NCBI GenBank assembly: GCA_025618425.1
Contig: CM046833.1
Coordinates: forward strand, 37,515,274 to 37,579,273
DNA length: 64,000 nucleotides
Origin: Heliocidaris tuberculata
Lineage: Eukaryota > Echinodermata > Echinoidea > Camarodonta > Echinometridae
Direction of reading: 5' to 3'
Below, piece by piece: positions 12,786-24,279 of the stretch (positions are counted from its first letter, which is position 1; every line of letters starts with the position of its first letter). A program made the translations under genes and the position numbers. Below the pieces are notes generated by a model. The model had not been told where the DNA came from and made no database searches. It was given only the letters and a program-made list of their open reading frames with translations.

Positions 12786-14256
12786 CAGGGGCGGCGGAGC
12801 GTCTTTCAGAGGGGGGGGGGGGGACCTACTAAAAAGGGCACTTTTCAGGGGAAAAGGGGCACCTACAAGGGGTGAACATAAAGGGGGAAAAGGACCATTG
12901 ACCATTTTCTGACATTGGTATTACCCTACAGTCTAATTAATATTACTTTTATCAAGCATCAACAACAAATTTAGGACTTTTTTGTAATGCTGACGTCTTT
13001 GAGTTGTACATTATTTACAGCGATATAATGAAAATGACAACAGCAAATTTATTGGGGGGGGGGGGGATGTCCAATGATCTTGTAATATATAATATGTATA
13101 ACATACTTTATACAATCTGTTTTATTTCATTATATACTGTAAAGCCTAGCTAGCGTAACGAACGAGTTATGGGGACATTTTCAGAAAATATTGGCCTTAT
13201 ATACTTGGTGTAAATTATTGGCACATTCGAGCGAGCGAAATGAGAAATGAGGTACTGTGCCTCTTTGTCTTAACCTCCGCTGCCTTACATTGTAATTTGG
13301 GTAATATGGGTACCTGTAAAGCCGCATGGATTGTTTAAAGCTAGATATGCTCTTTTTGGTCAGAATAAACAGTTGGAAATATACGTAACAGTAGCCAGGT
13401 ATTATAAGAACAGCAAAGGACTTTGTTCAGGGTTCCATGACATTTGCTCCTGTGACAATTGCTCCGGTCTAACTTTACGATGTTAATTCTAAACCTAAAC
13501 CTAACCTTAAATCTAACCCTAACCCTAATCATAATCTTCACATTGTCCTTAACAAAAAAACGAAATTATGACCTTCACCTTAACCTTTGACCTATAGAGA
13601 TATGGACGGAGGAGCAAATGTCGCAGGAGCAAATGTCGTGTCACCTTATTCAGAGGTATAAAGGGGCACTTATAACTGAGGTGAAAGAGTGCACTTACGA
13701 GAAGAGGAAAAGGGCACATATTACAATGTAAAGGGGGCAGTTATCAGAAGTAAAATGCACTTATCAAAAGAGAGAAGTGCATATATTAGAGAGAAAAGGG
13801 GGAAATATTCATATACGAAAAGGGGCACTTATCAGAAGGAGAAAAGGATACTTGTTAAAAAGACAAGGTGGCAATTATCAGATTTGAAAAGGGGCACTTA
13901 TCACAAGTAAAGAGGAGGCACTTATCAGACGTAAAGAAGGGACACTTATCAGAAGAGGAAAATGGGTACTTATTTGAAGGGAAAAGGGCACGCATTAAAA
14001 GTAATAATGCACTTATGAAAGGAGAAAAGGGCATATATTAGAGAGAAAACGGGGCAATATTTACATTCGAAAAGGGGCACTTATCTGAAAGAGCAAGGGC
14101 ACTTATTAAAAAGGAAACGAGCACATTTACTAGTAAAAAAAGGGGCACTTACGAGAAAGGGGCATTTTTCAGAAATAAAAAGGGCACTTTCGGGGTACTT
14201 GAAAAAGTGAAGGGCACTGTGCCCCCTGCCCCCTCCCTCCGTGCGCGCCACCCCTG
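12786..14256. mobile_element. hAT-type non-autonomous element, about 1.47 kb
   Basis: The left end is CAGGGGCGGCGGAGCG. The right end is the inverse, GTGCGCGCCACCCCTG. The 8-bp flanks are GTTTACTT (12778-12785) and GTTTACTA (14257-14264), one mismatch. The interior has G runs at 12810 and 13056, a nested TIR element at 13437-13656, and many AAAAGGGGCACTTATCAGAA-type units at 13660-14210. There is no transposase. Confidence 0.8.
13437..13656. mobile_element. Small TIR element with ATTTGCTCC ends and telomere-like core
   Basis: The left end is GACATTTGCTCCTGTGACAA. The right end, read inverted, is GACATTTGCTCCTGCGACAT. Between them lie AACCCTAACCCTAA-type repeats and AT-rich sequence. It belongs to the same family as 31743-31948 and is related to 1-130 and 48830-48910. 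It is nested in the larger hAT-type element. Confidence 0.65.
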
Positions 14257-15136
14257 GTTTACTAAAAGGAAAAGGCAACCTTGATATTAATTTTTCTGAT
14301 TCTTTTAAAACCAAGTTGATATCAGGATGTACTTCCATTTATTTATTTTTTTATTTCCTTTTATTTATATGTTTTTTTGAGAACCCCCAAGACAATTTTT
14401 CAAAGAACTGAGACAAAGATAAATTCCAACTAGAAACACGGAAGTAAAGAAATACATAGAGGGAAGAGGATAGGTTAAATGGAAAATTAAAAAAATTCAT
14501 AAAGAGAAAAGGACAGAAAACGAAGAATAAGAAGAAAAAGACTTAAAAGAAAAGATGATAGAAAAAAAAAGAAACACATAAGGAAAGAGAAGAGGAAAGA
14601 AGAGAAATAAATAAAGAATTGCTTAATATAAGAACAGAAATTATAAATTGAACTATCCTCTGCTCTTTTCTTAAGTATTTCTCGCTTTCAATTAATGATA
14701 ATAATTAAATGAAAGCGATAAATACTTCAGAAAAGAGCAGAGAATAGTTCATTGGAAAAAAACAATACATACCGCTCTCTGTCTCTCTCATTCATGCCAT
14801 TGCCTTTCTCTTATTCTTCTTTCAAAACTTCGGTTTCCATCTCTTTGCCCAACTTCTAATAAATAAAACGAATTTTATTGGAATTTTTCTTAGCTTCTAT
14901 TTTTCCATTTCTATCACTCTTTGTCATACATTTTCTCTATCTCTCTCTCTCTCTTTATCCGCTCACTCTTTATTCTCCTCCTCTCTACATAATTATTTAC
15001 TGTTTATGTTCATTCTTCCATCATGGGGAGGTAAATCATGATGCAGAAATATATACAAAGCGAATAAACAATTTTATCCCCCCCCCCGTCTCTTTCTCTC
15101 TCTCTCTCTGTCTGTCTCTCTCTCTCTCTCTGTCTC

Positions 15137-15169
<33 letters not shown>

Positions 15170-15560
15170 ATCCCTGATTTTCTTTTTTCTAAATAGCTTT
15201 ATACCCTTTCATGTCTCTCCTTTTCATGCTCTCTTAAAATAGAATTATTAAAAAGGATTTTCTTTCCAAAATAAGAAAAATTTGTAAATCAAAATCTACA
15301 CAAACTTCTTGTAGATATAACTTTGTTATTTCAATTACAATTTTCATGTCTCTAACCTTTATTAATGTATAATAATCTAATATTTACGTCTTTAGGCCAG
15401 GAACCTGTCCCGAAACAGTCACCCATTTTAACCATATATAAGATATGACCCCTTAAAGTTAATTAAACCACGTAATGGACATAAAAGTTGTTAACCTGGT
15501 CATAGCCGTCGGTTTTAGCCCCTAGAGCCCCAAACCGAGACTCCAAAAGTCGGGTCAATC
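14257..15560. other. Low-complexity gene-free stretch with a hairpin
   Basis: An A/G-rich segment (14400-14640) is followed by the hairpin at 14650-14750, then CT-rich tracts with (TCTC)n/(TGTC)n at 14930-15175. No exon signals were found. Confidence 0.5.
14650..14750. repeat. Near-perfect 45-bp inverted repeat (hairpin)
   Basis: The left arm starts GAACTATCCTCTGCTCTTTT and the right arm ends AAAAGAGCAGAGAATAGTTC. The arms are about 45 nt with few mismatches, round a 10-nt AT-rich centre. It is likely a fold-back element remnant. Confidence 0.8.
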
Positions 15561-16349
15561 TCACTCCATCTCCCCCATGCACCAAAATTCGCACCCAGGG
15601 GGGTGGGTGCAGGGAGGGATGAGTTCTCTCCCTCCCGCGCGAAGCGCGAAAGCTCCGCTGACGTTTTATAGCATATTTGAGGAAAGAAAACAGCTCGTAG
15701 CACCTTTTTTTTTAGGCGGAAAGTTAGTTCGACGCCCGGAATGCTTTTCAATTATTTGGACGCAATACTGCACAGAACAGGAGGGTGCAGGAAGGGGGGA
15801 GTTTCCCCCTCCCGCGCGAAGCGCCAAACATCTGACGTTTTATAGCAAATCTGAGAGAAAGATAACGGCTCGTAGCAAACAATTTCTTTAGGCGGAAAGT
15901 TAGTTCGACGCCAGGACTGCTTTTCAAGTATATGGACGCAATACTGCACTGTATGTAGTAGGGGGGGGGGGAGGGGTGCAGGGAGGGGTAGTTCCCCCTT
16001 CCCGCGCGAAGCGCGAAAGCTCTGACGTTTTAGCAAATTTGAGAGAAAGATAACGGCTCGTAGCAAACAATTTCTTTAGGCGGAAAGTTAGTTCGACGCC
16101 AGGACTGCTTTTCAATTATTTGGACGCAATACTGCACTGTATGTAACAGGAGGGTGCAGGGAGAGGGGGGCGGGGTTCCCCTCCAGCGCGAAGCGCGAAA
16201 GCTCTGACATTTTATAGCATATTTGAGAGGAAGATTATGGCTCAAAGCACTTTATAGGCGGAAAGTTATTTCGACCCCCGGACTTCTTTTCAATTATTTG
16301 GACGCAATACTGCACTGTAGCACTGTATGTAACAGGAGGGTGCAGTGAT

Positions 16350-16381
<32 letters not shown>

Positions 16382-17345
16382 GGGGTTCCCCCTCCAGCGC
16401 GAAGCGCAAAAGCTCTGATGTTTATAGCAAATTTGAGATTAAGATTATGGCTCGAAGCACCTTATAGGCGGAAAGTTATTTCGACGTCCGGACTGCTTTT
16501 CAATTATTTGGACGCAATACTGCACTGTATTTAACAGAAGGTTGCAGAGAGGGATAGTTTTCCCCTCCCGCGCGAAGTGCGAAAGCTTTGACGTTTTATA
16601 GCAAATTTAAGAGAAAGATAAGGGCGCGTAGCACCTTATAGGTGGCAAGTTAGTTCGACGGCCTGAATGCTTTTCAATTATATGGACACACATGGGGGGG
16701 GGGGGGGAGGGGTGCAAGGAGGCGGAGTTTCCCCATTCCAAGCGCGAAAGCTCTGACGTTTTAGCAAATTTGAGAGAAAGATAAAAGCTCATAGCAAATA
16801 ATTTTTTAAGGCAGAAAGTTATAGTTCGACACCCGGACTTCTTTCTAATTATACGGACGCAATACTGCACTGCATGTAACAGAAGGTTGCAGAGAGGGGG
16901 GGGGGGGGTTCCCCCTCCCGCGTGAAGCGCGAAAGATCTGACGTTTTATAGCAAATTCGGGAGAAAGATAATGGCTCGTTTTACGCGGAAAGTTGGTTCG
17001 ACGCCCGGACTGCTTTCTAATTATATGGACAAAATACTGCACTGTATGAAACAAGGGAGGGGGGAGGGGTGCAGGGAGCGGTAGTCATGTGGTAGTTTTC
17101 CCTTTTTCGCGCGAAGCGCGAAAGCTCTGACGTTTCAGCAAATTTGAGAGAAAGATAACCTGATAACGGCTTCTATAGCAAACAATTTTTTTAAGGCGAA
17201 AAGTTATATTTCGACGCCCTGACTGTTTTTCAAGGACCCAATATTGTACTGTATGTAACATGGGTGGGTGCAGAGAGGGGGGAGGTTTCCTTCCCGCGCG
17301 AAGCGCGAAAACTTTGACGTATTAGCAAATTTTGAGAGAAAGTTA
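15560..17345. repeat. Tandem array of about 185-bp units, about 10 copies
   Basis: Each unit carries CCGCGCGAAGCGCGAAAGCT, then GACGTTTTATAGCAAATTTG, AGAAAGATAACGGCTCGTAG, GGCGGAAAGTTAGTTCGACG, GGACTGCTTTTCAATTAT and GACGCAATACTGCACTGTA, then a variable G run. The GCGCGAAGCGCG core recurs at about 15640, 15816, 16004, 16186, 16400, 16572, 16740, 16922, 17110 and 17297. The G-run length varies from a few bases to 32 (16350-16381). The open frames here are repeat artefacts. Confidence 0.85.
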
Positions 17346-17700
17346 ACGGCTCGTAGCGCCTATAATGCCGACTCTATTTTGGGGTTATTTTTGAAAAAGC
17401 AACACATTTTTACACTTTAATAACTTATTAATCAGTGAACTGTAGATAACACCAAACTTTACCTCAAGATAATTATTACACTAAAAATTCGTTATGTAAA
17501 TTCAAATTGAATTGAATAATAAAACACTTTCGAATTATCATAGTCAGAAGGTAGTAAAAGGGTTTTTCTTTACATACAGAATATTTTTGGAGGCATGGCA
17601 TTGTCAAAGGGCACTTTGGTGTTTAAACATAATATGAAAGTAACGAGGGTCTGTCGGTACATTCATAAGTTTAATGTTAACAAATGCTTTACCCCCCTAA
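17346..17700. other. Gene-free flank of the LINE remnant
   Basis: AT-rich sequence between the tandem array and the decayed LINE. No features seen. Confidence 0.35.
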
Positions 17701-17719
17701 ATCTATAGATGGAATTCAC

Positions 17720-18225
17720 TGTTGAATACTACAAAATTAGACAGGGCAAAATCTGCTTATGTTCCTATCCGGGCATGTTTATCTATATACATGTATCCTT
17801 TATTTCCAATTTAAGTTAATTCATTGCATACATGGTGTTAACAGGTATATTAAAACATTAATCACAAAATCAGATATATATTCATTTCGTTATAGATCCG
17901 AGGAAAGTATAAAATACTTATTTTGGGATTGCCCAATCATCATCATGTTTATCGTGGACGTCCAAGTTCAAACATTTCATTTGGGATGACATAGTTACCC
18001 TGAGTAAAATCAACCTCTTGTTTGGGTTTTTATGGAAGTATTGCATGGAGATCAATCTAATTTCATTATTTTATATACAAAATACAAATGTTTTCCAGCA
18101 AATGCAAAAATAGCGTATTATCAATCAGCTCTTTTAAATGATTGTTAAGATAATGTCTCTCTCTTGAACATGATATCTATATTCAAAATAAAAACTTCAT
18201 ATCATTAATTTTGATAACAGAAAAA
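17720..18225 (+). pseudogene. Decayed non-LTR retrotransposon (LINE) 3' coding end
   Basis: In translation, 17759-17987 reads FQFKLIHCIHGVNRYIK, then RSEESIKYLFWDCP. The pattern (S/E)EESI(K/E)(Y/H)LFW(D/E)CP is the zinc-knuckle-like segment at the C-terminus of L1-type non-LTR reverse transcriptases. Beyond a stop and frame change, the text continues with YTKYKCFPANAKIAYYQSAL (about 18072-18135), which fits the end of the same protein. Only the C-terminal part remains and it is broken by stops. It cannot be active. The clade is a guess. Confidence 0.6.
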
Positions 18226-18688
18226 TACTGTTTTGCTGTAAATATATTTTACCACTCTTTCAGACCCATAACTGGGAGGGTTAAGGTAGTACGAACGAGC
18301 CCCTCCCCCCTCACCCGTTGGCAAGCAGAGGACAGAAGCTAGGGACAGATTATGGAAAAGGAAAATAACGTGATAAAATATCAAGCTTTCCTTCTATTTT
18401 ATAATACATTTTATTTTGTCCCGTAACTTCTTAATCTGACAAATCTATAATTAATCAATGTCGTACGTCTTTCACCTTTCATTTTTTGGTTCTAATTGTG
18501 TACAATTGGCCATGTTGCAATTGATCTTTTCAAATCCTCATTCAAAGAATTATTCATATTCGTTTGTAGCTGATCCATTACAGGCTTGTAAAAGGGTTAT
18601 GAGGTAGATAAGCAGTGACAACCACGATAAGACTCAAAAGAACTCTATGTTAATGGAATTAATTGAAAAATATAGAAACCATACTGAA

Positions 18689-18725
<37 letters not shown>

Positions 18726-18960
18726 TATTTAATGTGTATATGTTCACTTCAAAAAGGAAAAATTCCCGCTCTCAAGTTGCATGGAGTACTCTTGGAGGAC
18801 CCGGTCTAGTCATCCAAATCCTTGAATTATGGCCCTCTAAAACAGCCTGTTCAACCGGAGTGCCATGACAGTATTTTATCAAACATTTCAGTTCTTGGAA
18901 ACTGGGCCAAATCACAAAATTAATAACAAAATGCCCCAAATCTGCAATGGAGCATACATT
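18226..18960. other. Gene-free stretch
   Basis: It contains an (AG)n tract followed by a G run at 18690-18724. Otherwise AT-rich sequence without exon signals. Confidence 0.35.
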
Positions 18961-18984
18961 TACCTACACATCTAATACACATCA

Positions 18985-19740
18985 CTCTCTTCTGACAAGT
19001 ATCCACGTATCCGCGTATCCATTTATATTCGTATATAGCGTCATTTCAAAGCCAGAAGGGCGTATATAACACCGGAGTTAACACCCTTCTAGCTCAAAGT
19101 ACATAGAAGTATTTTATCGTAGCCATGTATCCACGCACGTATCCCCGTATCCCCGTATCCATATTCCACTGCATATCCTCATGTACATGTATCAACCTCT
19201 TGTCCAAATCCAAGTATCTATGTACATATATTGTTTTTTATCAACATATCTTTGTATTCACGTATCCATCTATCTTCCATTTCATGTATTCCCGTATCCC
19301 CGTATCCACTTTAATTTCCGTGTATTTACACATCCCCGTCGGGTCCCCGTACCCCAGTATCCACGTTTCCACGTATCCACGTATCCACGTATCCACGTAT
19401 CCACGTATCCCCGTATCCACTTTAATTTCCGTGTATTTACACATCCCCGTCGGGTCCCCGTACCCCAGTATCCACGTTTCCACGTATCCACGTATCCACG
19501 TATCCACGTATCCACGTATCCACGTATCCACGTATCCACGTATCCACGTATCCACGTATCCACGTATCCACGTATCCACGGATCCACGTATCCACGTATC
19601 CACGTATCCCCGGATCCACGTATCCACGGATCCCCGTATCCACGGATCCACGTATCCACGGATCCACGTATCCACGTATCCACGTATCCACGTATCCATG
19701 TATCCACGTATCCATGTAACCCCGTTACCGTATGGACATA
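18985..19740. repeat. 8-bp tandem array (CGTATCCA)n with a duplicated spacer
   Basis: The core unit CGTATCCA is repeated almost perfectly at 19360-19400 and 19465-19720, with C/G variants (CGGATCCA, CGTATCCC). A segment containing ACTTTAATTTCCGTGTATTT, ACACATCCCCGTCGGGTCCC and the following repeats occurs twice (about 19305-19405 and 19410-19500). The reverse complement TGGATACG is the same motif that builds the 177-bp array at 8.5-10 kb. The open frames in several phases are caused by the repeat. Confidence 0.9.
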
Positions 19741-20230
19741 ACCATCGCAGCATCTTTATTTACCGCCCATTTGAGCATCCCGGACACAAATCTTCCCTCG
19801 TGGACAATCTACATCCATACTTGATTAAAAGTTTACATGCAGACCACACATCTTCAATTCCCACATACCCCAATTAACACATGTCTATATGTATCACATC
19901 CTTACATTCTCTCATCGACCTCCAACACATGCACAATCCCCCGTATTATGATTTGATCGGTCCTTCAAAACTTAACTGCAGATGGCGCTCTTACAAAATA
20001 ATTTCATTTTAACCTAGCTAGCTAGGGTAGATGCAGGTAAAATTCCAATATACGGTCACCCCTCCATTTCCAGGATCGATTCAAGACATTGGATTCTAAA
20101 GGTACTCCAAAAATATTTATTCTCTCCCATTGATTTAACTTTAGAACATCATGATTTACAGGAGTGGTATGCCTACACACTCTACTAGTCTAGTGCATCA
20201 TGAACAGCTATGTAAAGGATATTGAGACTG
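19741..20230. other. Gene-free stretch
   Basis: No repeats or exon signals could be recognised between the CGTATCCA array and the next TIR element. Confidence 0.3.
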
Positions 20231-20237
20231 ATTGATA

Positions 20238-20539
20238 CAGTGGCGGATCTACGGGGGGGGGGGGGTTTAGGGGGTTTAAACCCCCCCCCCCCCCCCTTGG
20301 GCTGCCAAGTAAACATTTAATGTGCATAGGAAAAAAAAAAAAAAGAAAAAAGAAAAAATAGAGCATGCAAGTATGCTTAAAATCGCAAGCTGGCATCCCT
20401 AAAAATGAAAAATCTCCCTACTGTGGGAGGGGGGTATCCCCCCTCCCACACCCTCTCCCCTCGGTCGCTTCGCTCCCTCGCAATACCCAGCTCAGCCCCT
20501 CAAACCCCCCCCCTTGGAAAAAAGCTAGATCCGCCCCTG
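20238..20539. mobile_element. TIR element of the CAGGGGCGG family, 302 bp
   Basis: The ends are CAGTGGCGGATCTA and TAGATCCGCCCCTG, a 14-bp inverted repeat with one mismatch. TGATA flanks both sides (20233-20237 and 20540-20544). The interior has G and C runs at 20254-20297, a poly-A tract and GTCGCTTCGCTCCCTCGCA. The 5-bp flank differs from the 8 bp seen at other copies, so the target duplication may have decayed. Confidence 0.75.
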
Positions 20540-20689
20540 TGATAACGTTTTCTGAAACATTTCCTACTTGTCTTTTCTATGTACGTGTAGTCTATACTGC
20601 AGAATGGGGTTTAATTTTGAAAGCTGACATTCGTTTTCATGCAAGCAGCACACAAGCAGCGCACAGGCATTTTAGATGATGATGTCATA

Positions 20690-20800
20690 TACTAGGTGTT
20701 GAAGCCATGTGGTTAAAAACACTTTACTGGAAATGTGAGGATCTTGGGTTTGAACCTCGGTACTGTATATGTCTTGAGCAATGCATTTTATCTACATTGC
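20690..20800 (+). repeat. Possible tRNA-derived SINE fragment
   Basis: GGGTTTGAACCTCGG at about 20750 resembles a Pol III B box (GGTTCGANTCC), and GCCATGTGG about 45 nt upstream could be a decayed A box. There is no poly-A or TTATT tail, so this is tentative. Confidence 0.35.
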
Positions 20801-22496
20801 TCTTTTATTGTACACTAAAATAAATGGTGTTTGGCATGTTAATATGTGTGCGGGCAATCCTGCATATAGCAAGCTATTATTCATACCTCAATCACATGTA
20901 TTGTACTGTAAATGTACTCGTCAAAAGTATTTCCCAGTTCTCAGGGGTGCCTAACCTGGCCAGACTTGGTGTATATTTAAGGGCTACCGGGAAATTGCCT
21001 CCACCGTCGATTGCGGTAAAGGCGATTGCACAATAATATGTCCAGCTATAGACTGAAGGATTGCCTGTCTGTGAGTGTGTTTCTTTAAAAAACCTGCCAA
21101 AACATCATGTACATGTAGATCTAGAAAGACTAGATATAACTTTTACATGGCTTACTGTTGTCATAACTGGTAATGTCACAACAACACATAATAAAGTATT
21201 ATTTTTTCACTGAATAAACTATAGTTTCTTGCACTGAAATTAATGGGAAAGATGATTTTAAAGTAGACTCTACATGTAATTGATTCAGCTGCATTGACTT
21301 TGTTTGAAAACATGTTAAATACACATGTTAGCATTGCATAGATCTACAAGTTAGCGGGGACCAACACACTTATACATATGTCGGGGCACAAAGCTAATAT
21401 ATGTATTAGTGTGTTTGAACTCAAAGTCTAGATGTACATGTAGCTAAATAATACTTTCATAAAATTTAAGTTTACCCATCCCATTCATAAGTTTATTCAT
21501 CTGAAAATAGTACTCCATTATATGTCGTGATGACATGTGCCATTGCATTGTGACATTAAGTTGTTACATACTGTTACAGGATAACCTTATACACCAGATG
21601 TCATTTTAAAGGTGAACGTGTCTTGCATACTCAAGCCATCAAGTAAGAGTTTCAAAGGAGCTAGATTGCTGTTTTGTACTAGTAGTTCAGTACATCTAAT
21701 CACCTGTCTCCTGCTATGTGGGCGGTAACATTATGGGTACATATGCAGGCAGTGGTGAATAGGGGGGGGGGGGCAGTGTTGCTCAGATATGGGGTATATG
21801 ATACCCTTTTATATGCGATCTAGATCTACTGTGAAATATAAGGATGTTATATTGCATGTATATCAAATTGCTTAGTGTCGAGTGATTCTCAGCCAATATC
21901 TAACTTTCCATTATGGAAAAAAAGAAGAAAACTTAAAATCCTTGATACAGTGCAAAATCTAGGATTGACTGAAATTAGCGATCCATCATCAGTCATGAGA
22001 GTATAATGAGATCACAAGCCCGAGGTGATAGTATCGCAGACAAAAACAAAATAGGAATCAAGTAAATTCAAGTGCAGAATGCTGACTGTTTAATTAACAT
22101 GTATTTTTCATGAGGGTAATTACTTCATATTTTCACACAATAAACAGATAATTAAGTACCCTCTAGGTAGAGCCTATGCTCCAGTTGTGTTGTCCAAAAT
22201 ACATTGGCCTACCCATACTTAACTAGTCTGCAAGCACAGACCCTAATTTGACACTTTATCAGAAAAACATTGTGTTTTGAGAGGAGCCTAATCCAGCTAC
22301 CTACTGGTCAGGTCAGGAGCAGCGACAGTACATGGCATATGATAGTCTTACAGGGCAGACTCTCTTTTACGACTGACCAGGTTTGTGCCTGCAAACTAAT
22401 ACTTAACTGCCTGTTACACTGGCAACATTTGGTTAGATGAGATATATCAAATTATATCCCTCATCGTAAGATTGTTGCATTAGGAGTGTACACAAC

Positions 22497-22615
22497 AAGA
22501 AAATGAATAGTTTTACTAGAAAAGCTGTTTCGTGCCGTCTACTTCATTCTTCCTGCTGACATCATCGAACTATTCGATGACGTCAGCGGGAAAAAAATGA
22601 ACTATTCATTTTCCC
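22497..22615. repeat. Fold-back repeat with a CRE-like centre
   Basis: The outer arms are GAAAATGAATAGTT and AACTATTCATTTTC. The inner arms are CCTGCTGACATCATCGAA and TTCGATGACGTCAGCGGG. The inner right arm holds the palindrome TGACGTCA (22578-22585), the consensus cAMP-response element. It is probably a small fold-back transposon. Confidence 0.65.
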
Positions 22616-23224
22616 CTCCCCTCCCCCCATCGACTTGCGACGCGAAGGAAAAAAAACAAAAGCAGCTGCTCAGCCTTAGCGCGTACTACATTGTGATGAC
22701 ATTCATTCACCCACACAGATTCATATCTTGTTCCATCAGTGCCCTTTCACATGAAATGATCTATGATTTTTCTTCTTTTTTCTGCCACATCCTTGTTTTG
22801 ATCCTGTATCTCTATGTAATAATTATACAATAATCAAAGAGGAAAGCCCTCATATTTCTTTTGGGCAATCCACTGGCATTGGTCATTGTTATTGTTTTTT
22901 CCCCCTTCTAATTGTGTAGCATTAATGAGGAGAGCCCTCATACAGTACAGAACTTCATATTTCTTTAGGGCTATCCCCTAGCAGTTGTTATTCTTTTCCC
23001 CCTTCCAATTGTGTACCATTATTAAGTACTGGTACAGTGGAAATCCAGTATAACAAGGATCTTGGGACCATGACAATGACTTTGTTAAATCAGGAATCTC
23101 CTTATATCAGGGTGAAAAAAAAAGAATACAAAGACATGGGACCAGCAAAATTACCTTGTTATATCAGGAATCTCGTTATATCGGAGTTCTTTATAGTGAG
23201 TTTCTACTGTACTATACACGAAGC

Positions 23225-23240
23225 CATCATCATCATCATC

Positions 23241-23313
<73 letters not shown>

Positions 23314-23345
23314 CCATCATCATCATCACCATCATCATCACCATC

Positions 23346-23377
<32 letters not shown>

Positions 23378-23384
23378 CATCACC

Positions 23385-23458
<74 letters not shown>

Positions 23459-23459
23459 T
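23225..23459. repeat. CAT/CAC trinucleotide microsatellite
   Basis: About 235 bp of CAT units with interspersed CAC and rare CGC. One frame would read as poly-histidine, others as poly-isoleucine or poly-serine, and poly-methionine on the minus strand. There is no gene context. Confidence 0.95.
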
Positions 23460-23623
23460 AATAAACTGAGCAGAGCACAGCCTACACTGAATGTATTTAG
23501 GTACACTGCTAATCTCTCAAAAAGACATTTAAGACATGCTCCAGGGTTTATAATATTTAGGTTTAGAGTCAGAGTTAAAGTTGTGATATGTTTTCTTAGG
23601 TTCTGTTTAAGGTTAGGAATATA

Positions 23624-23785
23624 CAGTGTTGTGTCCAAGGCCAGCTCAGCCGAGACCGAGACCAAGACCGAGACACGGCTGCCCGAGACCGAGACCGCGA
23701 CATGGCCATTCCGAGGCCGTGGACGCAATATTCGGCCTCGAGACCGGCCTTGAGGACAAGGCCAGCCTCGAGGCATACAACACTG
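23624..23785. mobile_element. hAT-type MITE with GACCGA repeats, 162 bp
   Basis: The ends are CAGTGTTGTGTCCAAGGCC and CCTCGAGGCATACAACACTG. The 8-bp target duplication GGAATATA is perfect (23616-23623 and 23786-23793). The centre is GACCGAGACCGAGAC-like hexamer repeats. It is similar in design to the element at 41111-42741. Confidence 0.85.
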
Positions 23786-23793
23786 GGAATATA

Positions 23794-24187
23794 GTTAGCT
23801 ATAGTGTTTTGTCCAGGCACTTTGGTCCTGAGATGAAATTCAGAATATCTGGTTGTGTAAGATGTTGACCGCAGAGCAACTGTCCCTTGGAAATTTGTCG
23901 TACAACTCATGTCGAACCAAAATTCTATACTGGATTACATTTTTTGACATAGTAACACCATACGGCAATTACACATAATTGAAGAAAGGAATCACGATGG
24001 TGCATAATTATCATGTCAACTTCTGGGGTAAGTGTATAAGTGAAATATTCTGGAAATTACTGAAAAAGGGATATTATTCTCCATTATATAGGGTTCATGG
24101 TCATTATTTATCTATAATTCCAGCAGTCAATTCTATCTGAGGTCATTGGGTGATCTGCGTTTCTGTAGAAGGTGGACATCATACACA
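23794..24187. other. Region upstream of the NLR leader exon
   Basis: No clear TATA box or initiator was seen. Immediately before the leader ATG, GATCTGCGTTTCTGTAG (24151-24167) reads as a possible splice acceptor, so a 5' untranslated exon may lie further upstream. Confidence 0.35.
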
Positions 24188-24279
24188 ATGGGTGGATTAT
24201 GTCATCTCTATCTACCAATGATTCTCCTGATGACATCTGGTGACATTGAAACCAACCCTGGACCAAACAACCCAGGAAG
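24188..24279 (+). CDS. NLR exon 1: 2A-like signal leader
   Basis: Encodes 30 residues plus two bases. The ATG is in a good context (A at -3, G at +4). The N-terminal part is hydrophobic (LCHLYLPMILLM), followed by SGDIETNPGP, the 2A ribosome-skipping motif D(V/I)ExNPG|P. Skipping would fall between G25 and P26. In purple sea urchin NLRs such leaders are known to act both as 2A sequences and as signal sequences, giving two destinations for the product. The donor AAG|GTACTG is weak at +5. The phase 2 end joins exactly to the Death exon at 28552. No other copy of the motif was found in the window. Confidence 0.9.

Larger units (their letters stand above)
20545..23030. other. Gene-free stretch with a few repeats
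   Basis: A tRNA-like segment is at about 20690-20800, a G run at 21762-21772 next to GCAGTGGTGAATAG, and a fold-back at 22497-22615. At 22840-23020 two related 3' segments (GAGGARAGCCCTCATA...TTTCTTTDGGGC) form a direct repeat. No exon can be supported. Confidence 0.4.

Noticed and set aside
15577..17054. Family of about 100-codon open frames at 15.5-17 kb
   Set aside because: Repeat-derived frames in the 185-bp array, interrupted by G runs.
19125..19877. 250-codon open frame and several overlapping ones
   Set aside because: Produced by the stop-free 8-bp repeat CGTATCCA in all phases; no domain and no splice context.
23037..23776. Poly-His, poly-Ile and poly-Met open frames
   Set aside because: A CAT/CAC microsatellite and the adjoining GACCGA MITE, not a protein.
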